Shown here: positions 1-8,628 of the stretch, piece by piece
Position numbering within the stretch: the stretch's first letter is position 1
How the letters are laid out: the number at the start of each line of letters is the position of its first letter
DNA from: G963667915 sp965197385
Lineage (GTDB): Bacteria > Acidobacteriota > Vicinamibacteria > Vicinamibacterales > UBA823
Direction: 5' to 3'
DNA length: 64,000 bases
Assembly: GCA_965197385.1 (NCBI GenBank)
Contig: CBDANA010000009.1
Coordinates: 1 to 64,000 of the forward strand
Notes under the pieces: generated by a model
The model's database searches: none
What the model saw: the letters and a program-made list of their open reading frames with translations, nothing else
What the model was told of the DNA's origin: nothing
Made by a program: the position numbers and the translations under genes

Positions 1-101
1 GCGTGTGCCACGATCGCGGGCCGGCCCGGCCGTGTGGCCTGGGCGCGAGCCGCAGCGCACAGACGGGCGGTGTCCGGCCCCCGCCGCCCCCGCCCCGCGG
101 C

Positions 102-1156
102 GGCGTTGTTGCACAAATCAAGTGTGAGGTTGAGAGGGACCCAGACGAGACTGGAGGGATGAAGTCGAGAGTCCATCCGAAATACAAGACGAAATACCGC
201 GTCCGAAACTGGGCGTCCTACGAGCGAGCCCTGATCGGTCGGGGCAACATCACCATCTGGTTGTCCAGGGCGGCCATCGCAGCCTGGACACCTGAGGGAC
301 CGCGCACGCGGGGCGCGCCACCGAAGTACTCGGACCTCGCGATCGAAACCGCCCTGACGCTGCGTCTCCTCTTCCATCTGCCGCTCCGTCAGGCGGAAGG
401 CTTTCTCACCTCACTCTTCCATCTGATGGGCCTTGACCTGCGGTCGCCCGACCACACGACGCTGTCCCGGCGCGGGCAGCATCTCAACCGCACACTCCGA
501 CGCGTTCCCAGGCGCGCCGCCCTGCACCTCTTCATCGACAGCACTGGCCTGTCGATGGTCGGCGAGGGTGAGTGGGCGGCGGCGAAACACGGACGACGCG
601 GGCGGCGGGGGTGGAAGAAGCTTCATCTGAGAGTCGACCACGCGGGAGTGATCGTCGCTCAGGCGTTGACCGATGCCGCGGTGGATGACGCGAGTACGGG
701 CATCGATCTGATCGAGACCATTGCCAGCAGCGCGCGGACGGTCACGGCGGACGCGGCCTACGACACGCTCGCCTTCTACGAGACAGCCAACACCCGAGGC
801 ACGACCGTCGTCGTGCCGCCGGCGAAGACCGCCAAGCTGTCCCGACGCAACCCGCGGTCGAGCGCTCGCGATGGGACGATCAGAAGGATCAGCAAGATTG
901 GGCGCCGTCGATGGAAGAAGGAGGTCGGCTATCATCGACAGGCCCGCGTCGAGAACGCGTTCTTCCGGTACAAGTCGATGCTCGGCGATCGACTTCGACG
1001 TCGGACTCGCGCAGCGCGAGCTGTCGAATCGGTGCGTGCGTGCAACGTGCTCAATCGAATGACCGAGCTTGGTCGACCAGAGTCGTGCGCGATCGATCGG
1101 TGACGAACCTACGCGTGGGAGCGCTCGGTGCCAGTTTCGATTTACGCAACAACGCC
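102..1156 (+). mobile_element. IS5-family insertion sequence (IS903-like)
   Basis: The element is bounded by inverted ends: the left begins GGCGTTGTTGCACAAATC and the right, read in reverse complement, begins GGCGTTGTTGCGTAAATC. Its length of about 1055 bp is that of IS5-family IS903-type elements, whose ends have the GGC..TGTTG..AAATC pattern. One transposase gene fills it. The nine bases outside each end do not match, so no target duplication survives. Two decayed relatives lie at 4779-5591 and 5601-6289. Positions 1-101 to its left hold no gene I can recognise. Confidence 0.85.
159..1103 (+). CDS. IS5-family transposase
   Basis: Cut-and-paste DDE transposase of 314 residues. The start chosen is the ATG opening MKSRVHPKYKTKYRV, because the decayed copy at 5686 begins at the same point (MRSKVHPKYKTKYRV); the frame is open further upstream but crosses the IS end. 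A DUF-type N-terminal domain (LRLLFHLPLRQAEGF) is followed by the catalytic core: first Asp in the strand LHLFIDSTGL, second Asp in TVTADAAYDT, and a Glu in RVENAFFRYKSML near the C-terminus. These match the DDE arrangement of IS5. No frameshift or internal stop is visible, so the protein is probably functional. Confidence 0.88.
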   Translation: MKSRVHPKYKTKYRVRNWASYERALIGRGNITIWLSRAAIAAWTPEGPRTRGAPPKYSDLAIETALTLRLLFHLPLRQAEGFLTSLFHLMGLDLRSPDHTTLSRRGQHLNRTLRRVPRRAALHLFIDSTGLSMVGEGEWAAAKHGRRGRRGWKKLHLRVDHAGVIVAQALTDAAVDDASTGIDLIETIASSARTVTADAAYDTLAFYETANTRGTTVVVPPAKTAKLSRRNPRSSARDGTIRRISKIGRRRWKKEVGYHRQARVENAFFRYKSMLGDRLRRRTRAARAVESVRACNVLNRMTELGRPESCAIDR

Positions 1157-1228
1157 ACGGCAGAGTACAATACAGGGTCGTTCCGGCGCCGGTGGACGAC
1201 CCATAACCATACCAAGGAGACGCAATCG

Positions 1229-1777
1229 ATGCTGCCATACGGAGCCCGGGAACTGGCCCGGGGCTTTCGCACCGTTCGAGACAACACCCTGCAGATCGTG
1301 AACGAGTTACCGGAGGACAAGCTGGACTTCGCCCCGGCGGACGGGGCGCGGACGATTCGCCAGCTCCTCTCGCACATCGCGTTCGGCGACGAGTTCGCCA
1401 ACGCCGTGCACAAGGGCAGGCTCGGCTCGGTGCTCGAGCTCGATTTCCCGACCATGGTCGCCCAGGCGGCAGCCGAAGAAGCCAAGCCGCGCGACAAGGC
1501 GGCACTTGTCGCCCTCCTCACCGAGCGGGGCAAGGCGTTCGAGTCGTGGCTGTCGTCGCTCAGTGACGACTTCCTGGCCGAGCCGGTCGGGATGCCCCCG
1601 GGCGCGGAGCCTGCGACCAAGACCCGCATCGAGATGATCATGAGCGTCAAGGAACACGAGATGCACCACCGCGGCCAGCTCATGCTCGTACAGCGCCTGC
1701 TGGGCCAGGTACCACCATTGACCCGGCAGCGGCAGGCACAGATGGCCGCGATGGCCGCCGAGGCCGCCAAGAAGTAG
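1229..1777 (+). CDS. DinB-family four-helix protein
   Basis: A 182-residue protein of the DinB/YfiT-like superfamily, soluble four-helix proteins that bind a divalent metal; some act as thiol S-transferases, but this member's substrate is unknown. Three candidate metal ligands are visible: His49 in QLLSHIAFGDEF and His143 and His147 in VKEHEMHHRGQL, matching the family's three-His site. Length fits the family. An AAGGAGA ribosome-binding site at 1214-1220 sets the ATG start at 1229. The gene ends 13 bases before a DUF2461 gene start, suggesting the two formed an operon before the IS110 element cut the second gene. The Ala-rich tail (AQMAAMAAEAAKK) is unremarkable. Confidence 0.88.
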   Translation: MLPYGARELARGFRTVRDNTLQIVNELPEDKLDFAPADGARTIRQLLSHIAFGDEFANAVHKGRLGSVLELDFPTMVAQAAAEEAKPRDKAALVALLTERGKAFESWLSSLSDDFLAEPVGMPPGAEPATKTRIEMIMSVKEHEMHHRGQLMLVQRLLGQVPPLTRQRQAQMAAMAAEAAKK

Positions 1778-1790
1778 GTCCGGTTCCCCC

Positions 1791-1880
1791 GTGGCGTCTC
1801 CCTTCACGCGAAAGGCGCTGGCGTTCCTCCGGGCGCTCCAGCGGAACAACGATCGCGAGTGGTTCCGCACCCGTAAGGGT
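1791..1880 (+). pseudogene. DUF2461 protein, N-terminal stub cut by IS110
   Basis: A GTG-initiated frame encodes about 30 residues beginning MASPFTRKALAFLRALQRN followed by NDREWFRTRK, the conserved opening of DUF2461 (TIGR02453) proteins, which normally run to about 220 residues. The homology stops at about 1880 where the IS110 element begins. I found no continuation of DUF2461 on the far side of the element, so the rest has been deleted. Function of DUF2461 is unknown. Confidence 0.7.
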
Positions 1881-1910
1881 ACTGACGCCCCTATATGTCA
1901 AGACACTCCT

Positions 1911-2996
1911 TCAGGCGGCCTGGATGATCTCTTGACGAGCGCGGAAGTCGGTCATGACGCGCTGGTAAATCTCTCGCGCGAGGAAGCGTTTCAGGCAGCG
2001 GATGATGTCGCGTTTGGTCCGGCCAGCGGCGATGCGTCGGGCGACGTAGTCGCGGGTCGGTTGGTGGAATTGCATCCGGACGATGACGGCTCGATAGAGG
2101 GCCGCGTTGGCGTGTCGGTGGCCGCCTCGATTGAGGCGGTGCCGCCCGGTGGTCATCCCAGACGAGGCCGGGATCGGGCAGGCGCCGCAGAGCTTCGCGA
2201 AGGCGGCCTCCGAACGAATCCGGTCGGGGTTATCGCCGAAGATGATCAACAGCTCAGCCGCGGTGTGGGCGCCCACACCGAAGCCCTCGCAGAGGGTCGG
2301 TGATGTCGCGGTGGTGAGACGCGCGAGGTGCTGGTCGTGCAGCGCGATTTCCTCGGCGAGAGCCATCCACCGACGGGCGAGCGACCGGAGGGTGTGCTTG
2401 GCGGACGCGATGGGCGTGTCGATGGGGCCCGGTCGGAGTCCGGCGCAGCGCGTGAGTAGGCCGTGATCGGTGAGATCGTGGAGGGCTTCTCGCAGGACGG
2501 GCGGGGCCTGCACGATGATCTGCTTCAGCGTGTTCATCGCCGTGGTGCGCGCTTTCATGGCGGTATCCCGTGTGATCTTGAGCTGGCGGATCATCTCGAC
2601 GGCGCCGTCCGCGGTCTTGGGGATGGCCGTCGACTGCCCCGCGAGCAGGGACCGCGCCGCCACCTCGGCGTCGATGGTGTCGGACTTGCCGGCGGCGCGG
2701 CGTGTACGGCGGTCGCCCCGATTCACTTCCACGACATGATGCCCGGCTCGGTGGACGGCCCGTGCCAGGCCAGCGCCGTAGCTCCCGGTGCCTTCGATCC
2801 CGAACGCCTCAATCCGCCCGTGTGTCTCGGCCCACGTGACCAGAGCCTCGTAGCCACCCGAGTCCGCGACGAACGCGTGATCGCCCAGACGGATCCCCCA
2901 GCTGTCGATTGCCACCGCGACGTGGACATGCTTATGCGTATCAACACCGACGATCACCGTCCGCGCTTTGGGCGGCGTAGTTATGCGGTTGGTCAC
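1911..2996 (-). CDS. IS110-family transposase (DEDD recombinase)
   Basis: A 361-residue transposase. The N-terminal RuvC-like DEDD domain starts with VIVGVDTHKHVHVAVAI, giving the first catalytic Asp, followed by FGIEGTGSYG (Glu) and GKSDTIDAEVAA (two Asp). The C-terminal IS116/IS110/IS902 domain contains GACPIPASSGMTTGRHRLNR with the catalytic-type serine and a terminal RDIIRCLKRFLAREIY helix. Length is typical. It is closely related, not identical, to the transposase at 18011. The frame is intact, so the protein may be active. Confidence 0.93.
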   Translation of the reverse strand: MTNRITTPPKARTVIVGVDTHKHVHVAVAIDSWGIRLGDHAFVADSGGYEALVTWAETHGRIEAFGIEGTGSYGAGLARAVHRAGHHVVEVNRGDRRTRRAAGKSDTIDAEVAARSLLAGQSTAIPKTADGAVEMIRQLKITRDTAMKARTTAMNTLKQIIVQAPPVLREALHDLTDHGLLTRCAGLRPGPIDTPIASAKHTLRSLARRWMALAEEIALHDQHLARLTTATSPTLCEGFGVGAHTAAELLIIFGDNPDRIRSEAAFAKLCGACPIPASSGMTTGRHRLNRGGHRHANAALYRAVIVRMQFHQPTRDYVARRIAAGRTKRDIIRCLKRFLAREIYQRVMTDFRARQEIIQAA

Positions 2997-3110
2997 GGAC
3001 TGGCCTCCTCGGATTGCGGCCCCGAGCTGGTCCGGGTGGGCGGACAGGACTGTGACGGGCCGTGGGTACAGCAGGCCCCTATTGGGTCACGGCCATCCGG
3101 TCAGCTGGCT
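2997..3110 (-). ncRNA. Candidate IS110 bridge-RNA region, copy 1
   Basis: The leader upstream of the transposase has a block (3069-3104, minus strand) that is almost identical in copy 2 at 17906-17942: CTGACCGGATGG, CCGTGACCCAATAGG, then GGCCTGCTG. A second shared block is CACAGTCCTGTCCGCCCA. IS110-group elements encode a structured guide (bridge) RNA in this leader, which pairs with donor and target DNA. Conservation of non-coding sequence between diverged copies fits that role. I did not fold the RNA, and its ends are unknown. Confidence 0.5.
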
Positions 3111-3410
3111 GCCGTACGAGGGCACCGCCACCCCGTGGTCGCGTCCCGTGCCGCCAGCGGCTCGGTGGGATGTTGCACGACGACTCTCGGTCAGCAGCGT
3201 GATACATGACCGGCCGTCAACCCCACGATCTAGTTCTTGGACAGTACGACCAGGACCTAATCGCCACCAGCCGGCCCCGGGCCGTGCGACTCACGCCGCC
3301 GTATGTGCGCGGGCACCCGCCGAGCTTGGAACGCCCTCCAGCGAATCGCCCCTGGAGAATCGTGGCGTTAAACTAGTCCGGTTAAATGGATACCCCCAAA
3401 GGGAGCAATC

Positions 3411-4712
3411 ATGAAGCGACTAATCATCATCGGCTTCGTTCTGGCGGCCCTCGCCGCCGCGTGCGGACAACCCCCGGTTCAGGAGCCTGAAGAGGCCACC
3501 CCGTCAGCGAGTCTCCCCGCCTGCGACCCCGACAACGGCGGGATCACGCTGCCCGACGGCTTCTGTGCGCTGGTCGTGGCCGACGGCCTCGGCGCCGCAC
3601 GGCATCTGACCGTGGCGCCGAACGGCGACATCTACGTCGCCATCCGGAACCAGCAGGACACACTGGGCGGCATCGTGGCGCTGCGCGACACCGACGGCGA
3701 CGGCCGCATGGACGTCAAGGAGCGATTCGGCGAGGACGGGGGCACGGCAATGAAGCTGCACGGCGGCTACCTCTATCTCGGCCGCGACGTTGCGATCGAG
3801 CGCTACCGGATGCTCGCCGACTCGCTCGTGCCGGAGACGACCCTGGAGGTCCTCGTCACGCTGCCGGACCAGGATGGCCACCGCGCCAAGGGAATCGCCT
3901 TCGACGGCGAAGGCGGGATGTTCGTCAACGTCGGAGCGCCGTCGAACGCCTGCCAGCCGGGCGGCCGCGTCCCGGAGGAGCCGGGCGAGGACCCCTGTGC
4001 GATGCTCGATCAGCATGGCGGCGTCTGGAAGTTCGACGAGGCCGCGGCCGATCAGACGCAGGCGACGGGCGAGCACTACGCGACTGGAATGCGGCAGAAC
4101 TTCGCCATGGCGTGGCACCCGGCCGAGGGCGGGCTCTACCTGGTCCAGCACGGGCGGGATCAGCTCAACACCTTGTGGCCCGGTCGGTTTACCGACGAGC
4201 AGAACGCCGAGCTGCCGTCGGAGGAGTTCCTGAAGGTCGAGGAAGGCTCGAACTTCGGCTGGCCCTACTGCTTCCACGACTGGCAGCAGGGCAAGCGGGT
4301 GCTCAATCCGGAGTACGGCGGTGACGGTGAAATGGTCGGCCGGTGCGACGAGTACCCGCCGCCGCTCATCGGCTTCCCCGGCCACTGGGCGCCGAACGAC
4401 CTGATGTTCTACGCCGGGGCGATGTTCCCGGCGCGCTACCAGGGCGGCGCGTTCATCGTCTTCCACGGCTCGTGGAACCGCGCGCCGCTGCCGCAGGGCG
4501 GCTACAACGTCGTTTTCGTCCCATTCACCGGCGCCGAGCCGACGACCGGCGACTACGAGATCTTCGCCGACGGCTTCGCCGGTCAGGTGCCGCTGATGGA
4601 GCGCGACGACGCCACTTACCGGCCCTCGGGCGTTGCCCAGGGCCCGGACGGCAGCCTCTACATCGCGAACGACAAGACCGGCCGGATCTGGCGGGTGGTC
4701 TATCAGGGGTGA
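3411..4712 (+). CDS. PQQ-dependent sugar dehydrogenase-like lipoprotein
   Basis: A 433-residue secreted protein. The N-terminus (MKRLIIIGFVLAALAAACGQ) is a lipoprotein signal with lipobox LAAAC, so it is probably anchored after export. The rest is a six-bladed beta-propeller of the soluble PQQ glucose/sorbosone dehydrogenase family, with typical pieces HLTVAPNGDIYVA, GIAFDGEGGMFVNVG, YATGMRQNFAMAWHP, SNFGWPYCFHDW and APNDLMFYAGAMFP and a closing blade RPSGVAQGPDGSLYIANDKTGRIWRV. Family members oxidise sugars or related alcohols using PQQ; the substrate cannot be read from sequence. Start is the ATG after GGGAGCA at 3399-3405. It stands alone between IS110 and IS5 debris. Confidence 0.85.
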   Translation: MKRLIIIGFVLAALAAACGQPPVQEPEEATPSASLPACDPDNGGITLPDGFCALVVADGLGAARHLTVAPNGDIYVAIRNQQDTLGGIVALRDTDGDGRMDVKERFGEDGGTAMKLHGGYLYLGRDVAIERYRMLADSLVPETTLEVLVTLPDQDGHRAKGIAFDGEGGMFVNVGAPSNACQPGGRVPEEPGEDPCAMLDQHGGVWKFDEAAADQTQATGEHYATGMRQNFAMAWHPAEGGLYLVQHGRDQLNTLWPGRFTDEQNAELPSEEFLKVEEGSNFGWPYCFHDWQQGKRVLNPEYGGDGEMVGRCDEYPPPLIGFPGHWAPNDLMFYAGAMFPARYQGGAFIVFHGSWNRAPLPQGGYNVVFVPFTGAEPTTGDYEIFADGFAGQVPLMERDDATYRPSGVAQGPDGSLYIANDKTGRIWRVVYQG

Positions 4713-4778
4713 TGGCAGCGCGAAACCTGCTGGCGCTGACGCCTTCGCGGCCGGAGTCCAGCTGGGCAGGCGAGTGAG

Positions 4779-4853
4779 GTCGTCCTCGGCTGTGCGATCC
4801 TCAATCGGATGACCGCCCTCGGCCGACCAGCGTCGTATCGCATCGGCAAGTGA
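4779..4853 (+). pseudogene. IS5 transposase C-terminal remnant
   Basis: The last 24 codons (ending LNRMTALGRPASYRIGK) match the end of the transposase at 159-1103 (LNRMTELGRPESCAIDR). The 53 bases from its stop codon to the IS right end are also preserved, but split by a group II intron: 39 bases at 4854-4892 and 14 bases at 5578-5591. Rejoined, they align with 1104-1156 without length change. Everything upstream of about 4779 is lost, next to the sugar dehydrogenase gene. Confidence 0.8.
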
Positions 4854-4892
4854 GGATCCTGTCGGTTGGCATCGTGCGGGCCAGTGACGATT

Positions 4893-4968
4893 GTCGAGTA
4901 GCCCCGGGGGATTGCTCCCCCGAGGCCCTCACCAGAACCGGACTAGGAGGTTTCCACCATCCGGCTCT
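4893..4968 (-). ncRNA. Group II intron domains V and VI
   Basis: Domain V lies at 4935-4967: lower helix GAGCCGGA with TCCGGTTC holds the AGC catalytic triad position, and the upper arm closes on GAAA. It is 33 nt against the usual 34, and the upper helix has a mismatch, so it may be slightly degenerate. Domain VI follows: a C/G-rich stem with loop AGCAAT, a candidate branch-point A in GGGCTACTCGAC, then the 3' splice site. Confidence 0.75.
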
Positions 4969-5577
4969 TCCGCTGATGTGGCTCATGGCTCGGTCCACTA
5001 CCTTTCGAATTTCTGGTGACATGAGTCCCGATGTCCACGCGCCGGTCATGGGTCCCGTCGAAAGCTCACACCAACACGGGCCGCCTTTGCTCGGCCGGGT
5101 CCGGGGGCCAACCCGTGCCCCGACGTCCTCGCTCGTCTGCAGCCCGCCGACTCCCTCCCGCCCGTCGGCCGCGGCTCCGGTCGTCCCTGGCCGGTGGCTT
5201 ACCCTGTCCCTCGTGCGACAAGGAGGAAGAAGGGCCTCCCAGGTGCCTGGGCCGTCCTCTTCCAGCGTGCCGTAGGCTCAGACCCCGCTGGGTGCGCGTC
5301 TCGGCTTGCCCATCGCGTCGAGACCGCCATCACCTTCAGGCTGCACAATGCCCTGGGCACCCAGAATGAGCGTTATTGCGTGGCTGTAAACCCTACGGCC
5401 CACCCGCTTGCGTGCCTACGCATCGGCGTCTTCGTTACCGCGGACGCCGCAAGGCTCGCTACCGGTGTGGGTGGGTCGCCCTTCACCGGACGGGTTTCGC
5501 ACCCGTTGGACGGCGAACAAAGTTTCATGACGTCACCGCATCGTCACTCCCCTTTGACCAGCCTTGCCTGGTCGCAC
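4893..5577 (-). mobile_element. Group II intron without reverse transcriptase gene
   Basis: On the minus strand the segment starts GTGCGACCAGGC, the GUGYG 5' end of bacterial group II introns, and ends CTACTCGAC, an AY 3' end. A domain V hairpin (GAGCCGGA...TCCGGTTC, with a GGAAACC tip) and a domain VI hairpin (GGGGGAGCAATCCCCC with a bulged A downstream) precede the 3' end. Length is 685 bp with no reverse transcriptase frame, so mobility would need a maturase from elsewhere. The ends are fixed to the base because removing the intron restores the right terminus of an IS5 element colinear with 1104-1156, with no target duplication, as expected for retrohoming. Confidence 0.82.
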
Positions 5578-5600
5578 CGTGCAACAACGCCCCTCGCGCA

Positions 5601-6289
5601 GGCGTTGGTGCACAACCCTTCGGCTGCGACGAGGCAGCTGTAGGCTCTCTGGCCACGGTGACCGCTGCGGGTGCACGATCTCGACATGAGATCAAAGGTC
5701 CATCCGAAGTACAAGACGAAGTATCGCGTGGGGAATTGGTCAGCGTACGAGCAGGCTGGTCCAGCGAGGGGACGTGACGCTGTGGCTCTCTGCCGACGCC
5801 ACGGACGCGTGGCGCCCGGCGCCGTCCGGTCGACCAGGCGCGCCGAAGAAGTTCTCGGACTGTGCGATCGAGACGGCGTTGACGCTCCGCCTTGTCTTCC
5901 GGTTGCCCTTGCGCCAAGCGGAAGGCTTCTTGCGGTCGGTCTTGTCGTTGAGGGGTGTCGATCTCGAAGCCCCCGACCACACCACGCTCTCCCGACGAAG
6001 TCAGTCTCTCGCGGTTGAATTCCGCCGCATCCCATCGAGAGGACCCATCCATCTCATCGTCGACAGCACGGGACTGTCGATTGTGGGCGAAGGCGAATGG
6101 GCTGCGGTGAAACACGGTGGACGCGGCCACCGAGGCTGGAAGACGCTGCATCTTGCTGTTGATCGAGCGGGCGTGATCGTCGCTCACGCGCTGACCGAGC
6201 CGACGGTGGATGACACGACCATTGGCATCGACCTAATGGAGACGGTCGACGATGAGATCGCACGGGTGACCGCTGACGCGGCCTACGAT
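5601..6289 (+). pseudogene. Decayed IS5 element, second copy
   Basis: The left end GGCGTTGGTGCACAAC at 5601 and a transposase start at 5686 (MRSKVHPKYKTKYRVGNW) match the intact IS5 at 102. About 2 bases are missing near 5750-5765, which moves the frame; it resumes as VTLWLSADATDAW and reads on through the first Asp (IHLIVDSTGL) and second Asp (RVTADAAYD). Homology stops at 6289, where the 3' end of an IS3-type transposase begins. The element therefore lacks its last third and is inactive. Exactly 9 bases separate it from the right end of the neighbouring IS5 remnant (5591), the target-duplication length of IS903-type elements. Confidence 0.82.
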
Positions 6290-6653
6290 GCACACGCGCA
6301 GCGCACCGTATCACCCGATGACCCAGGGGAAGATCGAGCGGTACCACCGCTCGCTGAAGAACGTCGTGAAACTCGAGCACTACTACACGCCGTGGGACGT
6401 GGAACGGGCGGTCGCCCATTTCGTGGAGGACTACAATCACCGGCGGTATCATGAGGCGCTGCAGAACGTGACGCCCGCCGACATGTTTCACGGACGGCAG
6501 GTCACCATCCTGGCGCGCCGGGCACGCATTAAACAGCGGACGCTGCAGCAACGGAAACGCGAGAACTTACACGGGCCGCATCACGCGGCCATTCGCTCGG
6601 ATGTGTCTCTACGCAACGGCGCCGAAGTGTCCAACTTGGTCTGACGACGTACA
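6290..6653 (+). mobile_element. IS3-type element, 3' fragment (copy A)
   Basis: The last 118 codons of an IS3-type OrfB (from HTRSAPYHPMTQGKIERYHR to NGAEVSNLV) and the right terminal sequence CTTGGTCTGACGACGTACA. The protein sequence is the same, residue for residue, as the end of the OrfB at 9579-10619, which lies in the opposite orientation. The 5' two-thirds is missing; the fragment is fused to a decayed IS5 at 6289 and, on the right, abuts a truncated host gene. The catalytic Glu (PMTQGKIERYH) is present but not the two Asp residues. Confidence 0.85.
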
Positions 6654-7191
6654 GTTCGCTCGCACTGGCCGTCTTACGGAGGCGCTTGAAGCGGCCGAAG
6701 GCATTGGCCAAGAATCTCTCCGCGCATGGGTTGCTTCACTCAGAGCGGTCAAAGCAGGAGACCTAGAGGGCGCCCTGAGAATTGCGTCGAGCATTGATGA
6801 CGGTCGCGCCAGCGTATTGGGCGACGTTGCGCAGGCACTGGCCGAGGGCGGCGATGTTGTTGGAGGCCTGAGAATCGCGAACAGCATCGAGGATGCTCAC
6901 GACCGCGTGGCTGCACTGGCCGGCATCGCTGAGGCGCAAGCCGATAACGACGACATCGCTGGAGCCCTGCGAACGTGCAGGACCATGCAGAACGTCTTGC
7001 GACCGCTTGAGCGTCGCGTTCGCGCCGGTGCGAGCGTGACTATGCGTTTCGCGGTAGCCGACATCGCCGTCAAGCAGGCTAGCTCCGGCGATCCTACCGG
7101 TGCGGTTCTCAGCGCCACGGAGTTCCTTGGCGGAAGTGCTCTCGCCGAGGCTCTTGCTCGCATTGCGACGGCAATCTCCCGGAACCAGTAG
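6654..7191 (+). pseudogene. Repeat protein, 5' end removed by IS3 fragment
   Basis: About 178 residues remain, beginning TGRLTEALEAAEGIGQES. The sequence is made of helical repeats of about 30 residues with a GDxxGALRxAxSIxD pattern (AGDLEGALRIASSIDD, GGDVVGGLRIANSIED, NDDIAGALRTCRTMQN), similar to repeats seen in tetratricopeptide-like proteins. The start codon and N-terminus lie beyond the IS end at 6653. The reading frame continues into the IS but only as a chance fusion. No function can be given. It ends 15 bases before the gene at 7207, so the two were probably one operon. Confidence 0.6.
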
Positions 7192-7206
7192 GGTAGGGAG
7201 TTGCGT

Positions 7207-7506
7207 ATGACCGGCACTTTCACCCTGATCGCGTTCGATGAGGATGAACCGCGCGTCAGGAAGGGACCAACTGGAGGACTGTGGGTCGTGTGCCGCACCG
7301 GGAAGGACGGCAAGATCGCGATTTGGGGTAGCGACAACTCGAGGCGGAACATCGATGCAGTTCTGATGGCGGGCCTTCCTTGCACCATCGAATGCGGGTA
7401 CACGGAATCGCTCCCGCGATGGGCAACGAAGTACGGTCACACTCAATGGGTAGAACAACACTCACACCTTCAAGTCATCGAGGCAGGCTCCGCCTTGACC
7501 GCCTGA
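7207..7506 (+). CDS. Hypothetical protein, 99 residues
   Basis: I do not recognise this family. The ATG at 7207 is preceded by GGGAG six bases upstream, and the gene follows the truncated repeat-protein gene closely. The product begins MTGTFTLIAFDEDEPRVRKG and contains GGLWVVCRTGKDGKIAIWG and GLPCTIECGY, a beta-rich composition without signal peptide or membrane segment. Two cysteines in CTIEC are the only notable residues. The 3' end overlaps the antisense decayed gene at 7470-8173 by 37 bases. Confidence 0.55.
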   Translation: MTGTFTLIAFDEDEPRVRKGPTGGLWVVCRTGKDGKIAIWGSDNSRRNIDAVLMAGLPCTIECGYTESLPRWATKYGHTQWVEQHSHLQVIEAGSALTA

Positions 7507-8173
7507 GCGTCATGGTCGAGGCGCTCGTAAGTGAACACCAGTTCGCCATCTCGAGCATCAGCGTTCGGCGGACTTAATGTGAAGCTGGAAGGCTGTGCTC
7601 CGAATAGCTCCGGATCCCCGTCGAACGGAACCTGGAACGACACCCTCGTGCCGGGTAGGTAAAACGGGCTGCTTCGGTAGAGAATAAAATGCTGCGGGTC
7701 GTGGCTTACATCGGCCTGCGCTTCCTCCTGACTGGCCTGAATGTCCGACTCCCGCACGACTGGAGGCTCTACTCTGAACGCATCGCATAGCTCCTCCGCC
7801 CTGTGGTCGGGCGTCCTAGAGAGAATCTCAGAAGCGGCAACCGATTCGACACTGCCAGTCAGTTTGTTGTCCCTCTCCTCAAAGGCCGCACGCAACTCGA
7901 ATCTGCGGAAAAGCGTGGCTCTCGGGTCTCTTGTGGGTAGGGCAGGCGTAGAGCCCGTCCGGTCCTGGCACGTCTGTCGCCATCTCTGGGCGACCTCCAA
8001 CCCTTCGTTGTACCCGACCGACCGCAAAAGGTTGAAGCAGAGCCTGCGACCGCATGTGGATCGACCAGAGTGGCGGGCTGCAGCACCGTCGGGGCGGTCG
8101 TCCAGCTGTTCGCCTGATACTGGAAGCTCTTGTAGCGGATGAGCGGCGTGCGGCTGGCCCGTCCCCGTGACAC
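7470..8173 (-). pseudogene. Unrecognised protein gene with frameshift
   Basis: Two adjacent frames on the minus strand each carry protein-like sequence. The upstream one (8173 to about 8045) reads RTPLIRYKSFQYQANSWTT and PATLVDPHAVAGSAS; the downstream one (about 8045 to 7470) reads VGYNEGLEVAQRWRQTCQ, AEELCDAFRVEPPVV and FYLPGTRVSFQVPFDGDPELFG. A shift near 8045 would join them. An IS3-type element is inserted at 8189, just upstream of the first candidate start (GTG 8173), so promoter or N-terminus may be lost too. No family was recognised. Confidence 0.45.
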
Positions 8174-8265
8174 GTCTACGACACCGACTGTATGGGTTCA
8201 GACCATTGTGGACCACGTGAGGCCTAGAAATAAGAGAGACTTTGCCGCCAGAGGAGGAGGTCCTC

Positions 8266-8628
8266 ATGAGCAAGGCGAAGTCAGCAGAGAAAGTGGTGCA
8301 AGACATCCGGCGGAAGACGCGGCGCCGGTTCTCAGCCGAAGAAAAGATCCAGATCGTTCTCGAGGGGCTGCGAGGCGAAGAGAGCATAGCGACGCTCTGT
8401 CGCCGCGAGGGCCTGAACCCGAATCTCTACTACCGGTGGAGCAAGGAGTTCCTCGAAGCCGGGAAGAAACGGCTGGTTGGGGATACGACCCGCGAAGCGA
8501 CGTCGAGTGAAGTCACCGACCTGCGCCAAGAGAACGGCCGGCTCAAGCAGGTCGTGGCCGAGATGGTGCTCGAGAATCGACTGTTGAAAAAAAACGTGAC
8601 GGCCTTCGACTCGGAGGTCGGTACGTGA
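8266..8628 (+). CDS. IS3-family OrfA of copy B
   Basis: The 120-residue DNA-binding protein of an IS3-type element. A helix-turn-helix (FSAEEKIQIVLEGLRGEESIATLCRREG) is followed by NPNLYYRWSKEFLEAGKKRL and a leucine-zipper-like coiled coil (VTDLRQENGRLKQVVAEMVLENRLLKK). The start is the ATG after GAGGAGGTCCT. A run of eight A residues at 8588-8595 near the end may be the slippery site for programmed frameshifting into OrfB, which overlaps by 4 bases. Confidence 0.88.
   Translation: MSKAKSAEKVVQDIRRKTRRRFSAEEKIQIVLEGLRGEESIATLCRREGLNPNLYYRWSKEFLEAGKKRLVGDTTREATSSEVTDLRQENGRLKQVVAEMVLENRLLKKNVTAFDSEVGT

Larger units (their letters stand above)
1880..3170 (-). mobile_element. IS110-family element, copy 1
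   Basis: The right end was set by comparison with the second IS110 copy: both end in the shared block GTCTTGACATATAGGGGCGTC(A), here at 1878-1899 on the minus strand. IS110 elements lack terminal inverted repeats, and none is visible. The non-coding leader between the transposase start (2996) and about 3104 is conserved with copy 2, then similarity fades, so the left boundary near 3170 is approximate. The element interrupts a DUF2461 gene. Confidence 0.75.

Noticed and set aside
3..158. N-terminal extension of the first IS5 transposase
   Set aside because: It crosses the IS left end at 102 and is Pro-rich noise; both copies start at the MKSRV/MRSKV position.
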